A stretch of DNA of 64,000 bases. Origin: Bacillota bacterium. GTDB taxonomy: Bacteria > Bacillota > Clostridia > Christensenellales > Aristaeellaceae. The notes under the pieces were generated by a model. The model was given only the letters and a program-made list of their open reading frames with translations, did not search any database and was not told the DNA's origin. Shown in pieces: positions 60,283-64,000 of this stretch. The position numbers were made by a program, and so were the translations under genes. Position 1 is the first letter of the stretch, and each line of letters starts with the position of its first letter. Location: assembly GCA_023413135.1 (NCBI GenBank), contig JAEZQK010000020.1:1-64000 (forward strand), written 5' to 3'.

Positions 60283-61170
60283 TCAGCTATTCCAAATCAA
60301 CTGCGCCGCACCGATCAGCGGCGCTTCGTCTATGCGTAGAGCCGCTTCTACCCGGCAGGGGATGTTAAGCCTGTCAAGGCATTCCTGGATAGGCTGTATA
60401 AGCAGCGAGCCTGCTTTGGAGATTTGTCCTCCTAAAATCATACAATCAAAACCGTTTTCCCGCAAGACAGGGGCAAGGATTTCGGCCAAAGCTTCGCCGG
60501 TTTTCAAAAAGGCGGCTTGGGCCGCCTCGTCTCCAAGGCTCGCCAGACCGGCTATGTCCTTGACGCTTTTTGCCTTGCTTCCGCCAAGCATTGCATAGGC
60601 CCGCATGATCCCCCGCTTGGAGACAAAATCCTCCGCGGTTTCATCCCGGTACGGGCGGCGGAAAATGCTGATGCCGGGGCCGCCGCTCTCGTTTTCAAAA
60701 AGCATGCCGTTCTTTGTGCAGGCAAAGCCAAGGCCCGTGCCTATGATCACCGCGCATACATCCTTTTCCTGCCTGGGCCGCACGGCCAGTTCACCCAGTA
60801 AAAAGGCGGATGAATCGTGCATGAACCGGACAGGCAAATCAGGCGCCGCATGGGCAATATATGATCCCAGGGGAATGCCTCGGATGGACTGGTACTTGTG
60901 TGTCATCAGGCTGATGCCGCCCTTATAGTCAAAGGGGCCGGGAATGCATACGCCGATGCCCTTAAAATAAAGGCCGCGGGCGGCGGCAAGGGAAGCCCCT
61001 GTTGCCCCGGCAGCCTCGAAAGCGCCTAATATATCATGGGCGCTTCCGCTTTCCGGGATAGGCGTTTCAAAAAAATCCGAAAGAACTTGCGCTGATGATA
61101 CCAGGGCACCCTTGATGGCCGTTCCCCCGGCATCCAGTGCCAGTACGCATTTACCGGACGATATCTTCAT
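60283..61170 (-). CDS. ROK-family sugar kinase lacking the zinc motif
   Basis: About 295 residues from ATG 61170, chosen because GAGGG lies seven bases upstream and too near the ATG two codons earlier. ALDAGGTAIKGAL binds phosphate; GIGVCIPGPFDYKGG and CAVIIGTGLGFACTKNG are ROK motifs; the catalytic Asp is in FMHDSSAFLLGE. The CXCGXXGC zinc loop normal for ROK proteins is absent (ESGGPGISIFRRPY is found instead). It overlaps the isomerase-like gene by about 20 bases. Probably phosphorylates the sugar released in this operon. Confidence 0.85.
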   Translation of the reverse strand: MKISSGKCVLALDAGGTAIKGALVSSAQVLSDFFETPIPESGSAHDILGAFEAAGATGASLAAARGLYFKGIGVCIPGPFDYKGGISLMTHKYQSIRGIPLGSYIAHAAPDLPVRFMHDSSAFLLGELAVRPRQEKDVCAVIIGTGLGFACTKNGMLFENESGGPGISIFRRPYRDETAEDFVSKRGIMRAYAMLGGSKAKSVKDIAGLASLGDEAAQAAFLKTGEALAEILAPVLRENGFDCMILGGQISKAGSLLIQPIQECLDRLNIPCRVEAALRIDEAPLIGAAQLIWNS

Positions 61171-63004
61171 ATCCATCCCTCAGCATGGTTTTGTGAAGCA
61201 CAACGCTCCCTACGCCCTGGTTTACCACTTCATATTTCCCAAAGGATGCAGGTACCACCACCATGTCCATATAGCGCTGCACAAAGAAGCGGCTGGGATC
61301 GCTGAGGGAGCGGATGAGCACCTGCTCGCCCTCCACCAGCACCAGCACATGGAAGCGGTCGGATGCTTCGTCGGTCATCCTCTTTTCAAAGCATAGGTTT
61401 CGCAGCGTGAAATAAAGCAGTTCGTGTTCGCCCACGATGATTTCCCGGCCGTCCTCCTCTTCCCGGACAAGGCGGGGCTGCTGAATCAGGTTTTTTTGCA
61501 CCCAGTCCGCATTCCTTTCCCTGCGGAGCACCTGCTCCCCGTGATAGGAGTGGATGGGGCGGGGCTTGCCGTCCAGATCCTTGCGCAGATAGTCGTACAT
61601 TTTGTACGTATACGAACCGATGGTCAGGCTGCCGATCTCCAGAATGACCTGGTTGCGGCCGGAAGCATGAATGGTGCCGGCCGGAATTAGAAACTGCATG
61701 CCGGGCTTTGACGGTTCCGCGTATACGTATTTGTCATGGTCGATGGGCACGCATTCCCGCTCGGAACGCTTGGCTTCGGATATAAACTCCGCCACATCGC
61801 ATCCGTTTTGGAAACCGCAGTAGGTTTTAGCCTCCTGTCCGGCTACGACGATATAATAGCTTTCATCCTGGCGGCCCAGTTCGCCGTTGTTGCGCCGCAC
61901 GTATTCGCCGTCCGGATGGCACTGGATGGACATGTTGCCGCTGGCGTGAAAGGTATCGTCATAATTGAAGCGGATGGGGAAGTAACCGTCGAATTTTTGC
62001 AGGCACTTTTCACCCATCAGCTCCTTGCCGACTGTTTGGACAAAACCGTAGTAGGGCATTTCCAATTGGAGCCCGTCCATGTCCGCCACGATGGATACTT
62101 CCATGGGGATCAGATCAAACACCCAGGCACAGTTGCGCATGGCGTCGGGCAGCTTCCTTAAATGCTTCACATAAAATCCACCCCATACGCCTTCGATGTA
62201 CACAGGGCGGCAGCGGAAGGGATACGTGACCAGCGTCCGGCAGATGGACAGGTAGGTAGGGAAGGGGAGAAGCTGCATGTTGTCCGCATGGTCGCCTGCC
62301 ACATAATACTTAAGTTCCTGCGTTTGGATCAGTTTGCCCCGCAGCGCGGCGGCAGCCTCAAAATCGACATAATAAGCCTGGCGCAGCGTTGGGCTAAACG
62401 GCTTGGGCGTAGAAAAGCCCAAATTTCCCGTATGGCCGGATTTGATATTTAGCACGGTGCGCTTCTGGGTCATGTCCACATATACCCGAATGTCGGCAAA
62501 GGAGCGCAATGCCTCGATCATGCAGCCGTTGCCATACAGGATCAACGCGCCGTTTCCCTGGGCTGTGAATGATGCCAGGCTATTATTCAGCGCGGCGATT
62601 TGCTCCTCCTGCATCAGGCCTTCATAGCCACCATGGTACAACCGCCCGTACAGCAGCGGCGGATCGGTCTCCCGGTCTTCCGGCAGGCAGGGCAAAAGCT
62701 GGGCGGCCAGTTCTTTTTCTTCCTTATATAAAACCTTCGTGTCCAACATTTCGGCGGAAAGGCCGCTTTGCGCAAGCGTGCGTGCAGTCAACCGGGCCAG
62801 CAGTTCCATAGGGGCGCTGATATAACCGTCTATGGCGATGACGCAGCGTCCTTTTTCGCGTATAGTCTGCGCGGCATCGGCAGCCAATGTTTTTGCACTG
62901 GCGGTCGCCCCGGAAATGATGGCGGAACGGATGTCTTGGGCCACGGTGATTAAATTGACGGCGTTTGGATCGTCATAAGGATAAGGGTTATACATGAAGC
63001 TCAT
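61151..63004 (-). CDS. Class I mannose-6-phosphate isomerase-like protein with degenerate kinase-like N-terminus
   Basis: About 617 residues from ATG 63004 (GAGGG eight bases upstream). Residues about 30-220 look like a uridine-kinase-type P-loop fold, but the segment RCVIAIDGYISAPMELLARLTA lacks the GKS/T that binds ATP. From about 250 on, EGVWGGFYVKHLRKLP and the cupin motifs GMQFLIPAGTIHASGRNQVILEIGS and SYTYKMYDYLRKD match phosphomannose isomerases with zinc-binding Gln/His/Glu. First gene of the operon, behind a consensus promoter. The fusion is well known in sugar operons of Gram-positive bacteria, but the N-terminal role is unclear. Confidence 0.75.
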   Translation of the reverse strand: MSFMYNPYPYDDPNAVNLITVAQDIRSAIISGATASAKTLAADAAQTIREKGRCVIAIDGYISAPMELLARLTARTLAQSGLSAEMLDTKVLYKEEKELAAQLLPCLPEDRETDPPLLYGRLYHGGYEGLMQEEQIAALNNSLASFTAQGNGALILYGNGCMIEALRSFADIRVYVDMTQKRTVLNIKSGHTGNLGFSTPKPFSPTLRQAYYVDFEAAAALRGKLIQTQELKYYVAGDHADNMQLLPFPTYLSICRTLVTYPFRCRPVYIEGVWGGFYVKHLRKLPDAMRNCAWVFDLIPMEVSIVADMDGLQLEMPYYGFVQTVGKELMGEKCLQKFDGYFPIRFNYDDTFHASGNMSIQCHPDGEYVRRNNGELGRQDESYYIVVAGQEAKTYCGFQNGCDVAEFISEAKRSERECVPIDHDKYVYAEPSKPGMQFLIPAGTIHASGRNQVILEIGSLTIGSYTYKMYDYLRKDLDGKPRPIHSYHGEQVLRRERNADWVQKNLIQQPRLVREEEDGREIIVGEHELLYFTLRNLCFEKRMTDEASDRFHVLVLVEGEQVLIRSLSDPSRFFVQRYMDMVVVPASFGKYEVVNQGVGSVVLHKTMLRDGYEDIVR

Positions 63005-63063
63005 CGGGCATTCCCTCAATTCTCGGCCGCAGGCACATCCGTCCCCGGCTGTTGATATTAATT

Positions 63064-63093
63064 ATTATAGTATGAACTTTCGAAGGATGTCAA
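63064..63093 (-). promoter_or_regulatory. Promoter of the isomerase/ROK/RpiR operon
   Basis: On the minus strand TTGACA (63093-63088), 18 bases, TATAAT (63069-63064). Between this promoter and the divergent one at 63288-63317 lies about 200 bases of AT-rich DNA where the RpiR regulator may bind; I see no clear palindrome there. Confidence 0.8.
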
Positions 63094-63287
63094 CAAAATA
63101 TTCAAAAAAGATTTTTGTAAATGAAAATATTTTTAAACGAGCCGACATCTGGGCTAAAGAATATTCTCTTGTATATTGTACAATTAGGGTAAATTGTTGA
63201 TAGAAATTAAGGACAAAATATGGATAATTCCGCATTATTCGGAATATAGAATTTTCAATTGAGAAACAAGAAATTGAAATATTGCTG

Positions 63288-63317
63288 TTGACAGTATGCG
63301 CAGCCATGGTTTATAAT
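63288..63317 (+). promoter_or_regulatory. Promoter of the second CUT1 permease gene
   Basis: TTGACA (63288-63293), 18 bases, TATAAT (63312-63317), about 39 bases before the start codon. Confidence 0.8.
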
Positions 63318-63355
63318 GCGCTTATCAGAAGTCAGTCGCGGAGGAATGAGCATAT

Positions 63356-64000
63356 ATGGCAGCCTACCAAAAAAGGGGGGGGAGTCACATTTCCGCCAAG
63401 CCCTATCGGGGTCTTAGGCGGGATGTGCGGCGCGATGCACTGCTTTATGTGATGCTGATTCCTGGCATTTTATATTTTATCCTGTTCAAATATGTGCCCA
63501 TGTATGGCGTCACCATCGCTTTCCGTGATTACAGCGTATTCAAGGGCTTTGCCGATGCGCCGTGGGCAGGCTGGGAGCATTTTATTGATTTGTTTTCCAA
63601 GTCTGCGTTTATACGCGCGCTGATGAACAATATTGTGATAAGCATCCTGAAGCTGGTATTGGGCTTCCCGTCGTCGCTGATCCTGGCGCTGATGATCAAT
63701 GAGATCACCAGGACCAAAGCGCGCAAGGCGATTCAAACAGCCGTGATTCTGCCCAACTTTGTTTCCTGGGTGGTCGTCAACGGCTTGCTCTTTGCGATGT
63801 TCAACACCACAAGCGGGGCTGTTCCCGGCATTTTGAAGGCGCTGGGTTACCAAGGCCAGATCAATAACGTGATGTCGCAAAAGGAAACGTTCCAGTGGGT
63901 GATCGTCATCTCCCATATCTGGAAGGGCGCGGGGATGGGCACCATCGTATATCTCGCGGCGATCGTGGGTATCGACCAGCAGTTGTATGAAGCCGCCCAG
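63356..64000 (+). CDS. CUT1 sugar ABC permease, LplB type (runs off window)
   Basis: Partial, 215 codons to the window end. It reads MAAYQKRGGSHIS, then YVMLIPGILYFILFKYVPMYGVTIAFRDYSVFKGF and WVIVISHIWKGAGMGTIVYLAAIVGIDQQLYEAA, the start of an EAA loop, as in LplB-type permeases. ATG 63356 lies 11 bases after GGAGG, slightly long. It is divergent from the isomerase/ROK operon and should lead a second transporter operon whose other genes lie outside the window. Confidence 0.93.
   Translation, partial: MAAYQKRGGSHISAKPYRGLRRDVRRDALLYVMLIPGILYFILFKYVPMYGVTIAFRDYSVFKGFADAPWAGWEHFIDLFSKSAFIRALMNNIVISILKLVLGFPSSLILALMINEITRTKARKAIQTAVILPNFVSWVVVNGLLFAMFNTTSGAVPGILKALGYQGQINNVMSQKETFQWVIVISHIWKGAGMGTIVYLAAIVGIDQQLYEAAQ

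Noticed and set aside
63100..63287. Search for a catabolite-repression site or RpiR operator between the divergent promoters
   Set aside because: The region is AT-rich and holds no convincing palindrome or cre-like sequence by eye.

Overview
The window looks like a low-to-mid GC Gram-positive anaerobe of the Bacillota, most likely a gut-type member of the Clostridia. The support is strong AGGAGG-type ribosome binding sites, TTGACA/TATAAT promoters, HelD, BlaI/BlaR1, CUT1 sugar transporters of the LplB/LplC type, one-piece membrane AraC regulators, and an NHLP-type bacteriocin export system. I cannot assign a genus from sequence alone.

Layout. 1-640: the end of an rRNA operon with two tandem 5S genes, each with its own terminator; the second is split by about 264 nt of structured, non-coding sequence. 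715-4951: an esterase-like hydrolase on + facing a minus-strand operon of FGGY kinase, GH105-like hydrolase and DeoC. 4963-10375: a minus-strand cell-surface glycan operon (flippase, two GT2 glycosyltransferases, DUF2304, DUF2142 membrane protein). 10616-13611: a BlaI/BlaR1-type protease-repressor pair with a perfect operator. 13778-16154: an XRE-type regulator paired with a membrane Ser/Thr kinase bearing leucine-rich repeats. 16466-19323: HelD, an acyl-carrier-like protein without the prosthetic-group serine, and a DUF1294 membrane protein. 19350-23329: a PocR-AraC regulator divergent from a hexosamine-kinase-like gene and a GH123-like hydrolase. 23356-28086: ECF sigma factor, membrane anti-sigma-like protein with repeats, and a propeller/solute-binding-protein fusion. 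28301-29431: an HD-CHAP fusion protein.

29499-41557 is a carbohydrate-use region, all on minus: sugar isomerase/epimerase, D-2-hydroxyacid dehydrogenase and a membrane AraC regulator, then a terminator, then two ABC permeases, a solute-binding protein and two large glycosidase-like proteins.

41866-55663 is the most interesting part: a ribosomally made peptide (RiPP) locus. It has a Nif11-like precursor with a 15-residue core (CGHACLHNIGDVQVW), a radical SAM/SPASM maturase, a C39 peptidase-ABC exporter, an HlyD-like adaptor, a second NHLP ABC protein, an ABC-type solute-binding lipoprotein inside the transport operon, an ECF sigma factor, a partner protein whose C-terminus imitates a leader/core junction, and a large STAND-type regulator. 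Peptide made by the precursor gene would be crosslinked by the maturase, cut after Gly-Gly and exported; the sigma factor, its partner and the regulator presumably control it.

55679-63004 is a second minus-strand sugar operon (phosphomannose isomerase-like fusion, ROK kinase, RpiR regulator, fucose-isomerase-like protein, aldose epimerase, LarA homologue), divergent from the start of another CUT1 permease gene that runs off the window end.
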